From Sphingobacteriales bacterium (GTDB lineage Bacteria; Bacteroidota; Bacteroidia; Chitinophagales; Chitinophagaceae): a stretch of DNA of 64,000 nt. The notes below the pieces were generated by a model. The model searched no databases, was not told the DNA's origin, and saw nothing but the letters and a program-made list of their open reading frames with translations. How positions within the stretch are numbered: position 1 is the stretch's first letter; every line of letters begins with the position of its first letter. The stretch spans positions 1 through 64,000 of the forward strand of contig REAR01000060.1 of NCBI GenBank assembly GCA_004295245.1. Direction: 5' to 3'. Positions 19,079 through 27,569 of the stretch are shown one piece after another. The translations under genes and the position numbers were made by a program.

Positions 19079-19999
19079 CTATTTCTTTATTAGATTACCC
19101 AAGAAACCGCCTGCTTCCATTAACCATGCAATACCTAAATGCACGACCAAGCCTCCTGCAATTGACTGTGTGTTGCTGGCAACAATGCCTAATAGCATTC
19201 CTCCAAAAAAAGACGAGATACATTCTAATAAGGGCTTTCCGAAATGAATACTGCAATAAAAAGTAGCCATTGGAATAATGGCTGAAGGTCCGGCATACTT
19301 TACAAAAGCAAACACCAGAAAGCCGCGAAAGAAAAGTTCTATACTTATAAAATCAATGCCATAGCTTATCTCATACAACAACTTATACCACCACATATTT
19401 TTTGTATGCGGTTGTATAAATGCTATCTGCTTTAGTTTTGGATAGGTGGCTAAAAAGTCAGCTTGTGAACTGGCAAATGCAATTAGTGGTAACATGAACA
19501 GCAACATTAAAAAGTAGGGCTGCCATTTAAAATTAGTGGTAGTTAACCCCCAGAAATGTGTTTGCCCGGGTGTAAGCCAATACAAAATAAATAGTGGTAC
19601 TAAAAGTATTAAAAGCTTAAAAGGTAAGTTGGTTACTATTGCAATAAAACGATTGACTGCTGAAGCCGGCAGTAAGTTAAAAGGGTTAGGCACAGTTACT
19701 TTTAAGGCAAATAAGGCAGGTGCAATTAATAATAATATCCAAAAAAAAGAGGGTGAAGTAATTTGGTGTGGCCTAAAAAAATATATAAATAAATAGGGTA
19801 TTATAAAGGCTGTTGCATAAACAAGATAGAAGCCAATAAACTTATCCCAACGTGAGTTAAGATTGCTAATAATTTTTGTTTCTAAACCAAACCTGTAATT
19901 AATTACAATAAATACGCCAATAAAAATGATGCTAAAAATCAAAAGCCATTTATCTATTGAAGTGGCGTATTCTCGCAGATACGATAGAATCTGAGTCAT
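19079..19999 (-). CDS. CPBP-family intramembrane protease
   Basis: 306 aa with about eight membrane segments. The glutamic-protease motifs of the CPBP (Rce1-like) family are present: E221xxxR225 in ELFFRGF, His252 in CSIHFGKP and His287 in VVHLGIAW. The first motif has one Glu where many members have EE. It lies 24 bases downstream of plsX on the same strand, so it is probably the last gene of the yceD-rpmF-plsX operon. Substrate unknown. Confidence 0.82.
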   Translation of the reverse strand: MTQILSYLREYATSIDKWLLIFSIIFIGVFIVINYRFGLETKIISNLNSRWDKFIGFYLVYATAFIIPYLFIYFFRPHQITSPSFFWILLLIAPALFALKVTVPNPFNLLPASAVNRFIAIVTNLPFKLLILLVPLFILYWLTPGQTHFWGLTTTNFKWQPYFLMLLFMLPLIAFASSQADFLATYPKLKQIAFIQPHTKNMWWYKLLYEISYGIDFISIELFFRGFLVFAFVKYAGPSAIIPMATFYCSIHFGKPLLECISSFFGGMLLGIVASNTQSIAGGLVVHLGIAWLMEAGGFLGNLIKK

Positions 20000-20023
20000 G
20001 TGATTGATAAAACGGAAAGGTAG

Positions 20024-20968
20024 TTATTTGCTGGTGAAAGAGTCTTTCATTTTTTCCATCAGATTGGCTTCAATCATTTTTTTTGCTAAAGCAATCATGT
20101 TTTTAAAAGCTTTAGCATGAGAAATGCCATGGCCTATTATTACAGGTTTTGAAACACCTAGTACCGGGGTGCCGCCGTAATTTTCAAAGTTGAATCGTTC
20201 AAGGTAAGGATCCTGAATATTCTTGCGGTGAGTGATTTCGTACAGAGATTCTGCCAGTTTTAAAATAATGTTGCCTGTAAACCCCTCACAAACCATAACA
20301 TCTGCTTTATTGGTAAGTACATCTCTGCCTTCTACATTGCCAATAAAATTAATAGCGTTATTTTCTTTCAACAGGGGGTAGGTAGCCTGGGCTAATAAAT
20401 TGCCTTTTCCTTCCTCTTCACCTACATTCATTAAACCCACTTTTGGGTTGTCTATGCCCAGTATATGTTTAGCATATAAAGAACCTAGTAATGCAAACTG
20501 GTTCAAATTTTCAGGTTTGCAATCTGCATTCAAGCCTACGTCTAGCAATAGGCCATTGCTGCCATCTTCTTTGGGTATAATGGTAGAAATAGTGGGCCTT
20601 AACACACCTTCTATTGCTTTAATGCTAAATAAAGCGCCTACCAACATAGCACCTGTATTTCCGGCACTGATGAATGCGTCAATTTTTCCGGTAGCCAAGA
20701 AATGAAAACCAATTGCAATGGAAGATTGCTGTTTTTCTTTCAGCGCTTTAGTTGGGTGTTCGTGCATTTCTATTACCTGGGGGGCATGCACAACAGTGAT
20801 GCTCGAAGCAGGAATATTATATTCCTGCAAGAGGGGCATTATCTGGCTTTCATTGCCAAATAAGAAAAAATGAGCCGGAGTGGTGTGTTCCGATAAAAAA
20901 TTTTGAAGACCCTTCACCACTTCAAGCGGTGCATAGTCTCCTCCCATAATATCTAAACCAATATTCAT
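20024..20968 (-). CDS. plsX: phosphate acyltransferase PlsX
   Basis: 314 aa. Converts acyl-ACP and phosphate to acyl-phosphate for the PlsY step of phospholipid synthesis. The N-terminal GLDIMGGDYAP motif, AFISAGNTGAML and CEGFTGNI are typical. Length is normal for the family. It follows rpmF with a 32-base gap, the usual yceD-rpmF-plsX arrangement. The expected next gene fabH is absent and a CPBP protease gene takes its place. Confidence 0.93.
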   Translation of the reverse strand: MNIGLDIMGGDYAPLEVVKGLQNFLSEHTTPAHFFLFGNESQIMPLLQEYNIPASSITVVHAPQVIEMHEHPTKALKEKQQSSIAIGFHFLATGKIDAFISAGNTGAMLVGALFSIKAIEGVLRPTISTIIPKEDGSNGLLLDVGLNADCKPENLNQFALLGSLYAKHILGIDNPKVGLMNVGEEEGKGNLLAQATYPLLKENNAINFIGNVEGRDVLTNKADVMVCEGFTGNIILKLAESLYEITHRKNIQDPYLERFNFENYGGTPVLGVSKPVIIGHGISHAKAFKNMIALAKKMIEANLMEKMKDSFTSK

Positions 20969-21000
20969 CTCCGCAAAACTAGCTATGTGAGTGAGTGAAA

Positions 21001-21192
21001 TTATTTGATAGGTGCTTTTTCAGCAACTACTTGTCCTTTGTAGTACAATTTTCCCTCACTAACATGCGCACGGTGGCGAACATGAATTTCACCAGTAGTG
21101 GTGTCTTTGCTTAATGTTACAGTTTCAGCTTTGTAGTGTGTTCTGCGTTTTGCACTGCGTTGCTGAGAATGTCTGCGTTTCGGATTTGGCAT
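21001..21192 (-). CDS. rpmF: 50S ribosomal protein L32
   Basis: 63 aa. Small basic ribosomal protein. The N-terminus MPNPKRRHSQQRSAKRRTHY has the conserved PKRR-S-R pattern, and GEIHVRHRAHVSEG and YYKGQ follow in the second half. The four-cysteine zinc motif of some L32 proteins is absent, as in the zinc-free form. It sits between yceD and plsX, as in most bacteria. Confidence 0.95.
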   Translation of the reverse strand: MPNPKRRHSQQRSAKRRTHYKAETVTLSKDTTTGEIHVRHRAHVSEGKLYYKGQVVAEKAPIK

Positions 21193-21231
21193 AACTCAAC
21201 TTTTAAAAGTTCTGATAAATATATTTACGGG

Positions 21232-21780
21232 TTATTCACCCAAATTCTTCTTCAATTTTTCAAGATCTTTCCAAATAGGGTTTTCTTGTTGCTCGGGCAT
21301 ATCATCCATCTTTTTTAAAATGTCTAATGCCTCTTTACTACAAAATTCACTTCCTATTTCGGCTTCATCGCACATTTTCTGCATTGGAATGCTTAAGTTA
21401 ATAAACTCATATATCCAATCGGCAATATGTAAATGGCTTTCTCCACGGTTTATATAATAAACATCCGGGTCTTCTTCCTGGTTATTCATTACATCGGGGT
21501 CATCCACCAACTTTACCACAATATTAAATTCATCCCATAATTGCAGCGGTAAAGCCGGGCTACCACATCGGTCACAGGTTACATGTAATGCTCCCCCAAT
21601 TTCAAATTTTAGCAATATAAACCCACTTTTTTTATCTAGGGTTAGCTTAATTTGAGCATTACAGTTTTTAAAATCCTGCTCCTGGTAAGCCTCAAAGAAC
21701 TGATCTGTTATTGCGTATTCATATTCATGAATGCCGGGTCTCAATCCCACAAATGCTATGTCATAATCCCTGCGACCCAT
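21232..21780 (-). CDS. YceD family (DUF177) protein
   Basis: 182 aa. The position directly upstream of rpmF and the motif VTCDRCG (Cys69, Cys72) identify YceD/DUF177, whose members are linked to ribosome or 23S rRNA maturation. A second Cys pair (CDEAEIGSEFC) comes later and could complete a metal site. First gene of the yceD-rpmF-plsX operon. A divergent gene starts about 200 bases upstream, so the spacer 21781-21985 holds two promoters. Confidence 0.85.
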   Translation of the reverse strand: MGRRDYDIAFVGLRPGIHEYEYAITDQFFEAYQEQDFKNCNAQIKLTLDKKSGFILLKFEIGGALHVTCDRCGSPALPLQLWDEFNIVVKLVDDPDVMNNQEEDPDVYYINRGESHLHIADWIYEFINLSIPMQKMCDEAEIGSEFCSKEALDILKKMDDMPEQQENPIWKDLEKLKKNLGE

Positions 21781-21985
21781 GAATAAATACTTTTTAGGGT
21801 GGGCAAAGGTAAGGCAAAATAGCTAAAAATCAGAGTTTCATTTGTAATAATTTATAGATAGTAAGCTACTGGCTTTCAGCTTGTTATTTTTTTTCCTCTT
21901 TTTCAATGTCCGGCTACGCTAAACTTTGTTATTGGGCATCCTTCAAAACATAGCTACTTAGAAAGGTTAATGTAAAATGCATTTT

Positions 21986-22378
21986 ATGAAGCAATTGATA
22001 CCCCTTTTATGGATGTTTTTTATAGTCATATTTTTCTGGCAACGGGCAAATTCTCAAACTAATACAGCTTCAAATAGGTATTGTGGTTGTCAGATAATTA
22101 CTATAAATGATGGTATGCACTCTGACGAACTTGCTGTTTTTGCAGAAAGAAGTGCGGACTATAATAGTAAAATAACATTTAGGTGGATTGAAACCTATAT
22201 AAAGAAGGAGCTAACCTATCTGCAAAAAGGATTTATTATAAAAATAATACCGGTGGCTTTCTATCAAATTAAAGCAGATTGTACTTCTTTAGCAGAAAAT
22301 TTAAAACTAAAGGGTATAACATTTAAAAAAGTAACTGTTTTAAATGTAGATGCTTTGCAATGGGTAGCCCGTAATTAA
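21986..22378 (+). CDS. secreted or membrane-anchored hypothetical protein
   Basis: 130 aa from the ATG at 21986 (MKQLIPLLWMFF). An ATG 3 codons earlier is also possible. A hydrophobic signal or anchor (about 3-20) ends near ANSQ. The mature part has three cysteines (YCGCQ and ADC) and mixed alpha/beta character. No family recognised. Convergent with panB, with only 6 bases between the stops, and divergent from yceD. Confidence 0.55.
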   Translation: MKQLIPLLWMFFIVIFFWQRANSQTNTASNRYCGCQIITINDGMHSDELAVFAERSADYNSKITFRWIETYIKKELTYLQKGFIIKIIPVAFYQIKADCTSLAENLKLKGITFKKVTVLNVDALQWVARN

Positions 22379-22384
22379 AAGCTG

Positions 22385-23194
22385 CTAATACTGTTCCTGC
22401 TCGTTTGGAAATGTTTTGTCTTTTACATCTTTAATATAATGTTGCACAGCACCAGTTATTTGTTCTTGCAAATTCAGGTATTGTCGAAGAAAACGTGGTT
22501 TAAATTCTGTAGTAATGCCCAGCAAATCGTGCATTACTAATACCTGGCCATCGCAATGCCTACCGCCGCCAATACCAATAGTTGGTATGTGTAAGCTTTC
22601 AGAAACCTCTTTGGCAAGCATTGCCGGAATTTTTTCTAATACAATACCAAAGCAACCTGCTTCCTGCAGTAGCAGCGCATCTCTTCTAAGTTTATCAGCC
22701 TCTTCCTCTTCTTTTGCTCTTACATTATAAGTGCCAAATTTGTATATAGATTGCGGCGTTAAGCCTAAATGCCCCATTACAGGTATGCCTGCCGATACTA
22801 TTTTTTTTATACTATCCACTACTTCTTCTCCACCTTCCAGCTTTATACTATGCCCACCGGTTTCTTTCATAATTCTAACAGCAGAGGCTAAAGCAATTTC
22901 TGTGTTAGATTGGTAAGTACCAAACGGCAGGTCTACCACTACCAAACAACGGTTAATGCCTCTTACCACGCTTTGTGCATGATAAATCATTTGCTCTAGG
23001 GTTATAGGCACTGTTGTTTCATGCCCGGCCATTACATTGCTGGCGCTATCACCTACTAAAATAATATCAACACCAGCGGCATCAAAAATTTTTGCAAAAG
23101 AAAAATCATAAGCGGTTATCATGGCAATTTTTTCGCCATTGGCTTTCATTTTCTGTAGGGTATGCGTGGTTATTTTTTTTACCTCTTTTTGCAT
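22385..23194 (-). CDS. panB: 3-methyl-2-oxobutanoate hydroxymethyltransferase
   Basis: 269 aa. First step of pantothenate synthesis: 2-oxoisovalerate plus methylene-THF gives ketopantoate. Family motifs are [33 protein letters not shown] with the magnesium-binding Asp, KLEGG, and GHLGLTPQS. The length is the usual one. Other pan genes are not in the window. Followed upstream by a repeat element and then ppx, so it is probably monocistronic. Confidence 0.95.
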   Translation of the reverse strand: MQKEVKKITTHTLQKMKANGEKIAMITAYDFSFAKIFDAAGVDIILVGDSASNVMAGHETTVPITLEQMIYHAQSVVRGINRCLVVVDLPFGTYQSNTEIALASAVRIMKETGGHSIKLEGGEEVVDSIKKIVSAGIPVMGHLGLTPQSIYKFGTYNVRAKEEEEADKLRRDALLLQEAGCFGIVLEKIPAMLAKEVSESLHIPTIGIGGGRHCDGQVLVMHDLLGITTEFKPRFLRQYLNLQEQITGAVQHYIKDVKDKTFPNEQEQY

Positions 23195-23260
23195 AGTGGT
23201 TCAGTTAAATAGAAAAAGCAAATTAAAACATAATCTGTTGCGGGGGAGAAAATATTATGA

Positions 23261-23369
23261 AGCCAGCAGCGGTGCAGGTGGCATCTCCGGTTGCGTCGCA
23301 CCCTTCAGCTGAAGGGTGCGACGCAACGATGGGCTATGATCCCGAACGTTCGGGACTACTGCTGGTAAC
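23261..23369. repeat. palindromic intergenic repeat with no loop (R9)
   Basis: The two arms abut to give a perfect 38-bp palindrome at 23290-23327, centred on CAGCTG. Outer ends are AGCCAGCAG (23261) and GCTGGTAAC (to 23369). Inside the right flank is another perfect palindrome, TCCCGAACGTTCGGGA (23340-23355). It lies between ppx and panB, both on the minus strand. Confidence 0.93.
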
Positions 23370-23373
23370 ACTA

Positions 23374-24270
23374 TTAAATTATTATTTCTTTCAACCGCAC
23401 TTCTTCATATAACGTATGAATAAGGCCATCTGCCAAACCAATTTTTGGTACAAAAATTTCATCAATTTCTGCCCAGCGCATTACATTCAGGTAAATTTGA
23501 AGTGCGGGTACAATCACATCAGCACGGTCTTCACGCAGGTTATAACGCTGCATGCGTTCATATACCGGAAAGCTGCTTAACTCACGATGATAGTCCTTTA
23601 ATAAATCCAATGAAAGTGGCTTGCCATCTTTTCTTTTACTTAAAGAAAAAACTTTATTGATATTGCCGCCGCTGCCTATTGCCACAATTTTTTTGTAGCC
23701 TTTTGTTTTTTCTTTGATAAAAACTTTTATAGCATCCCATTGCGCATCAACCACCTGATTTTTTAATAGACGAATAGTACCCACATTAAAAGATTCTTTA
23801 AACACTAATTGGTTGTCGTTAAAAAAAGTAAGCTCAGTGCTGCCGCCTCCAACATCTATGTATAAGTAGCTGTGTTCTTTGTCAAGGTTTTCTGCAATAT
23901 GATTCTCGTAAATAACAGAGGCTTCTTCATCGCCGCTGATAACTTTTATTTCAATGCCTGTTTCAAACTTAACCCTTTGTATGATGTGTTGGCTATTGTG
24001 TGCATCCCGCATGGCAGATGTGGCGCAGGCTTTAATATATTTTACATCGTAAATATCTATCAGGTATTTATAGGCCTTAATGGTTTTTACAATCATCTCT
24101 TCTTTGTCTTTAGAGATTTCTTTGTTTTCAAACACATCAAATCCCAATCGTAAGGGTACTCTTACCAGGTTTAACTTATTAAAGTCGGGTTTGCCATTAC
24201 TGTTTTTAACCACATTACTAATTAAAAGCCGTGCTGCATTACTACCAATATCTATTGCTGCCAGTCTCAA
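23374..24270 (-). CDS. ppx: exopolyphosphatase / Ppx-GppA family phosphatase
   Basis: 298 aa. Actin-like ATPase-fold phosphatase that hydrolyses polyphosphate or pppGpp. Phosphate loop 1 AAIDIGSNAARLL (4-16), the second loop YIDVGGGSTEL and AIGSGGNI are present. At about 300 aa it is the short Bacteroidota form without the C-terminal HD-like domain. The start codon is TTG at 24270, since no upstream ATG fits. It begins 19 bases after the ppk stop, so ppk1 and ppx form a two-gene operon for synthesis and breakdown of polyphosphate. Confidence 0.88.
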   Translation of the reverse strand: MRLAAIDIGSNAARLLISNVVKNSNGKPDFNKLNLVRVPLRLGFDVFENKEISKDKEEMIVKTIKAYKYLIDIYDVKYIKACATSAMRDAHNSQHIIQRVKFETGIEIKVISGDEEASVIYENHIAENLDKEHSYLYIDVGGGSTELTFFNDNQLVFKESFNVGTIRLLKNQVVDAQWDAIKVFIKEKTKGYKKIVAIGSGGNINKVFSLSKRKDGKPLSLDLLKDYHRELSSFPVYERMQRYNLREDRADVIVPALQIYLNVMRWAEIDEIFVPKIGLADGLIHTLYEEVRLKEIII

Positions 24271-24289
24271 GTTTTATATTTTGAGTAGG

Positions 24290-26446
24290 TTATAAAAGCC
24301 CGGCAGGTGCGTCAGTTTCAGCAGGCGTTTTTGTAAGGGTTTCTGTTTCTTCTGTTCTTACTTTACGAAACAGGTAATTATAAACTTCTACCTGAGAGCG
24401 TATTTTGCGGATGCCTTTACCTTTTACGTACCGGTTGTTTAAATCGTTGTCCAAAATTCTGGCTTTCACGTTATCCTCCAACTGAATGTGCAATATATTT
24501 TTCAACACTTTTTTAATACCATTATCAAAAATGGGGCAAGTTACCTCTACACGATGGTCCAGGTTGCGCACCATCCAGTCTGCCGATGATATAAAAACTT
24601 TCTCTTTACCGCCGTTATTAAACACAAATACACGGGCATGTTCCAAATACTCATCAATAATACTAATGGCTGTTATAGGTGCTGTAAATTTGTGGTTTTG
24701 TGTTATCATGCAAAAAATACCTCTTATAATAACTCTAATTACCACGCCGGCTTTAGCTGCTTCATACAATTTTTCAATCAACTGTTCATCCGCCAGCGAA
24801 TTCATTTTTAAAGTAATCGTAGCTGGCTTCTTTTTACGGGCTATCTTAATTTCATTCTCAATTAGCTTTATTACTTCTTTGCGCAGGTTTAGCGGGCAGG
24901 GTATTAGTGTGGTACAACGTTTTATTAACTCTGTGTTTTGTTTGGGTTTTTCTAAAAACAAAAAAAGCTTGGCCACATCAGCCATTATTCTTTGGTTAGA
25001 AGTAAGTAAACAATGGTCTCCGTAAACGCGGGCAGTTTTTTCATTTAAATTTCCGGTACTTACAAAACCATAATGCAATGTTTTAGAGGGCGTCTTTTTT
25101 CTTATAAGGCATAGTTTGGCATGCACTTTCATATTGGGCAACCCAATTAAAACCTTTACGCCTTCCTCTTCCAGGCGTTCTTTCCATTCCAGATTTGCTT
25201 CTTCATCAAAGCGGGCCCGCAGTTCCATCATTACCACTACTTCTTTACCGTTTCTTACCGCATTAATAAGTGCATTAATCACTTTAGATTGAGAAGCCAG
25301 CCTGTAACAGGTTATTTTAATAGTGGTTACTTCGGGGTCAAAAGCAGCCTCACGCAATAAATCAATTACAGATGTAAATGCATGGTAGGGAAAGTTCAGC
25401 ATAATATCCCGGGTAAGAATAATATCTGATACACGTTTAGTTTTAGCCAGTAGTGGGTGTAAAAAAGGTTTTTTACGGTTACTTTTCCTTGCAAACACAT
25501 CCGGAAAATCCATAAAATGCTTAAAGTTATGAATGCGCCCACCCGGTATCAGGTTGTCTCTTTTACTCAGGTTCAGGCGGCGCATGAGGTAGTCTAAAAA
25601 GGCAGGGTTCATGTCTTTGTCATATACAAAACGAACTGGCTTGCCTTTGCGCCGGTTTTTTAAACCCTTTTCTATTTTATCTTTTACAGAAACCGCAATA
25701 TCGCCGTTGTCTTCAATATCCATTTCTGCATCTTTGGTTATTTTAAATACCCAACTTTCGTACTTATCGTATCCAAAATAAGAGAACACAGAAGGCAGGT
25801 TAAACCGTATCATGTCTTCCAGCAGCATAATATGATGCTCACCGGCTGGCGCTGGTAATTTTATAAACCGCCCCAGCACACGGCTGGGAATTTCTATCAT
25901 GGCATACCGGGCAGGTAACGAGTTATCTCTCTTACTCATCAACACCCCCAGGTAAATAGATTTTTCGCGGATGTAAGGAAACTGGTGAATGCTTTCAATC
26001 ATCAGCGGTATTACATTGTCTTCTATCTCTTCTTCAAAGTACTGCTGCACAAATTTTTGCTGATCTCGGTTTAGCCGTTTTTCTGGCACCAAAAAAATCC
26101 GCTCCAGCTCCATTTCTTTTCTAAGCTGCTCCCAAATACGGTTAAATTCGTTTTGCTGCTCCAATACAATCCGCTGAATTTGCCCTAAAATCATTTCCGG
26201 AGACTGCTCCAGATGCATATTCAATTTTTTCTTGCCTCCCTTTACATATTCAATCATCCGTTTTAAGGTAGCCACCCGCACCCTAAAAAACTCATCCATA
26301 TTATTTGAAAAAATGCCTAAAAATTTAACCCGCTCTTTTAAAGGCACATTAGGGTCGGCAGCCTCTTGCAGCACCCGTGCATTAAACGATAACCAGCTGA
26401 TATCTCTTGCAATTGTTTTGCGCTTCATAGTTTCCATTTCTGTCAT
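24290..26446 (-). CDS. ppk1: polyphosphate kinase 1
   Basis: 718 aa. Transfers the gamma phosphate of ATP to polyphosphate through a phosphohistidine. The N domain begins ARDISWLSFNARVLQEA and contains FSNNMDEFFRVRV. The phosphorylated His442 is in VHAKLCLIRK, and the second catalytic His603 is in LEHARVF. SSADWMVRNLDHRVEV ends the core. The tail after KVRTEE is Thr/Pro-rich and not conserved. Three Met codons lie within the first seven residues. I keep the first, at 26446. In an operon with ppx. Confidence 0.94.
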   Translation of the reverse strand: MTEMETMKRKTIARDISWLSFNARVLQEAADPNVPLKERVKFLGIFSNNMDEFFRVRVATLKRMIEYVKGGKKKLNMHLEQSPEMILGQIQRIVLEQQNEFNRIWEQLRKEMELERIFLVPEKRLNRDQQKFVQQYFEEEIEDNVIPLMIESIHQFPYIREKSIYLGVLMSKRDNSLPARYAMIEIPSRVLGRFIKLPAPAGEHHIMLLEDMIRFNLPSVFSYFGYDKYESWVFKITKDAEMDIEDNGDIAVSVKDKIEKGLKNRRKGKPVRFVYDKDMNPAFLDYLMRRLNLSKRDNLIPGGRIHNFKHFMDFPDVFARKSNRKKPFLHPLLAKTKRVSDIILTRDIMLNFPYHAFTSVIDLLREAAFDPEVTTIKITCYRLASQSKVINALINAVRNGKEVVVMMELRARFDEEANLEWKERLEEEGVKVLIGLPNMKVHAKLCLIRKKTPSKTLHYGFVSTGNLNEKTARVYGDHCLLTSNQRIMADVAKLFLFLEKPKQNTELIKRCTTLIPCPLNLRKEVIKLIENEIKIARKKKPATITLKMNSLADEQLIEKLYEAAKAGVVIRVIIRGIFCMITQNHKFTAPITAISIIDEYLEHARVFVFNNGGKEKVFISSADWMVRNLDHRVEVTCPIFDNGIKKVLKNILHIQLEDNVKARILDNDLNNRYVKGKGIRKIRSQVEVYNYLFRKVRTEETETLTKTPAETDAPAGLL

Positions 26447-26535
26447 ACAAACCCTTTTACCCGAAGGTAAAGGCGCTTTAACTGCTTGAAATTAAATAAT
26501 TATTAAATCTTTTAGGCACAAAAGACAAATTATGA

Positions 26536-26695
26536 TACCAGCATTTGTAACTCCGGTAGGGCATCGTTGCGTCGCACACTTCAGCTTTTGATATTTTGAT
26601 GTTTCTGGTTTTAATTCTCATTTCTTAAAATAGAAATACTACTGTTGAAGGGTGCGACGCAACCGGCGCTGCGCAAGGTTTTGCTGCTGGTTACC
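26536..26695. repeat. palindromic intergenic repeat, two-arm copy (R10)
   Basis: Arms at 26566-26585 (GTTGCGTCGCACACTTCAGC) and 26644-26663 (GTTGAAGGGTGCGACGCAAC), with a 58-base loop like that of the copy at 1523. Outer ends are TACCAGCA (26536) and GCTGGTTACC (to 26695). It lies between the divergent ppk1 and rpmB genes. Confidence 0.92.
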
Positions 26696-26757
26696 ATAAA
26701 GAAAAGGCTTATCCACAGCGGGGTTTAATAAATAGTTTTAAAAACTTCAATTTAATT

Positions 26758-26788
26758 TTTGATAATTCGCTGCCAATCCCGACCTTTG
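26758..26788 (+). promoter_or_regulatory. probable promoter of the rpmB-rpmG operon
   Basis: TTTG at 26758-26761 and GACCTTTG at 26781-26788, 19 bases apart, match the Bacteroidota primary sigma consensus TTTG-N19-TAnnTTTG except at one base. The start codon follows about 21 bases further on. Confidence 0.6.
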
Positions 26789-26809
26789 CCGTCCTAAATT
26801 TTGTACGTC

Positions 26810-27046
26810 ATGGCAAGAGTATGTCAGGTAACGGGTAAGGTGCCGGTGGGTGGAAACAAAGTTTCTCACTCTAATATTAAAACAAAACGCAGATTTTTAC
26901 CCAATTTGCAAACCAAGCGCTTTTTCTTAGCAGAAGAAGATAAGTGGATTACTTTAAAGCTTTCAACAGATGCTATCCGCACCATTAATAAAAATGGTTT
27001 GTATAGTGTAGTAAAAGCGCTAAGGGCTAAAGGTCAACATATTTAA
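26810..27046 (+). CDS. rpmB: 50S ribosomal protein L28
   Basis: 78 aa from the ATG at 26810 (MARVCQVTGK). The frame extends three codons upstream to a TTG, which is less likely. The motifs CQVTGKVPVGGNKVSHSN and KTKRRFLPNLQTKRFF are typical of L28. First gene of the ribosomal block, with rpmG 21 bases downstream. Confidence 0.96.
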   Translation: MARVCQVTGKVPVGGNKVSHSNIKTKRRFLPNLQTKRFFLAEEDKWITLKLSTDAIRTINKNGLYSVVKALRAKGQHI

Positions 27047-27067
27047 TAGTTTTTAAATTGCATAACA

Positions 27068-27250
27068 ATGGCAAAGAAAGGTAACAGGGTTCAGGTTATT
27101 TTAGAATGCACTGAGCATAAAACCAGTGGTAAGCCCGGCACCAGCCGTTATATTACTACTAAGAATAAGAAAAATACACCTGAGCGTATTGAATTGAAAA
27201 AGTTCAACGCAATTCTTAAAAAAGTAACTGTTCACAAAGAAATCAAGTAA
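27068..27250 (+). CDS. rpmG: 50S ribosomal protein L33
   Basis: 60 aa. [17 protein letters not shown] followed by [22 protein letters not shown] is the L33 pattern. Only one Cys is present, so this is the zinc-free form. It lies between L28 and the DUF4295 gene. Confidence 0.96.
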   Translation: MAKKGNRVQVILECTEHKTSGKPGTSRYITTKNKKNTPERIELKKFNAILKKVTVHKEIK

Positions 27251-27304
27251 TTGGTATAAGCACAGTGTTCCTGTTGTTTTCTAACTACTTCAAATTACAG
27301 ATAT

Positions 27305-27478
27305 ATGGCAAAATCAGCATCAAAAAACGCGAAGATTAAAGACGCTAAGGCTTCAGCAGAAGCTAAAAACTGGACAAAGGTTATTAAAGCCGTTCGCAGT
27401 CCTAAAACGGGTGCTTACACCTTTAAAGAGCAAATTGTGCATAAGGATAAAGTGAAAGACTTTTTGGCTCAGAAATAA
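27305..27478 (+). CDS. DUF4295 small basic protein
   Basis: 57 aa, ATG at 27305 to TAA at 27478. The sequence begins MAKSASKNAKIKDAKASAE and contains the diagnostic VRSPKTGAYTFKEQIV. DUF4295 proteins are found only in Bacteroidota and nearly always follow L33 and precede ftsY, exactly as here. Size, high Lys content and position suggest a ribosome-associated protein, but no function is established. Lies 54 bases after rpmG. Confidence 0.92.
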   Translation: MAKSASKNAKIKDAKASAEAKNWTKVIKAVRSPKTGAYTFKEQIVHKDKVKDFLAQK

Positions 27479-27502
27479 TGAATTCATCTTTGATTGATAA
27501 TG

Positions 27503-27535
27503 AAGCTGTCTTGGTATTAACCACGACAGCTTTTT
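27503..27535 (+). terminator. probable terminator after the DUF4295 gene
   Basis: Stem AAGCTGTC (27503-27510) / GACAGCTT (27525-27532) with inner pairing TGGT / ACCA, followed by TTT. It separates the ribosomal block from ftsY, which then needs its own promoter. TACTTTAG at about 27546 is a candidate -7 element. Confidence 0.7.
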
Positions 27536-27569
27536 CTGTTTTAATATACTTTAGCATAAAATTGCGCAC

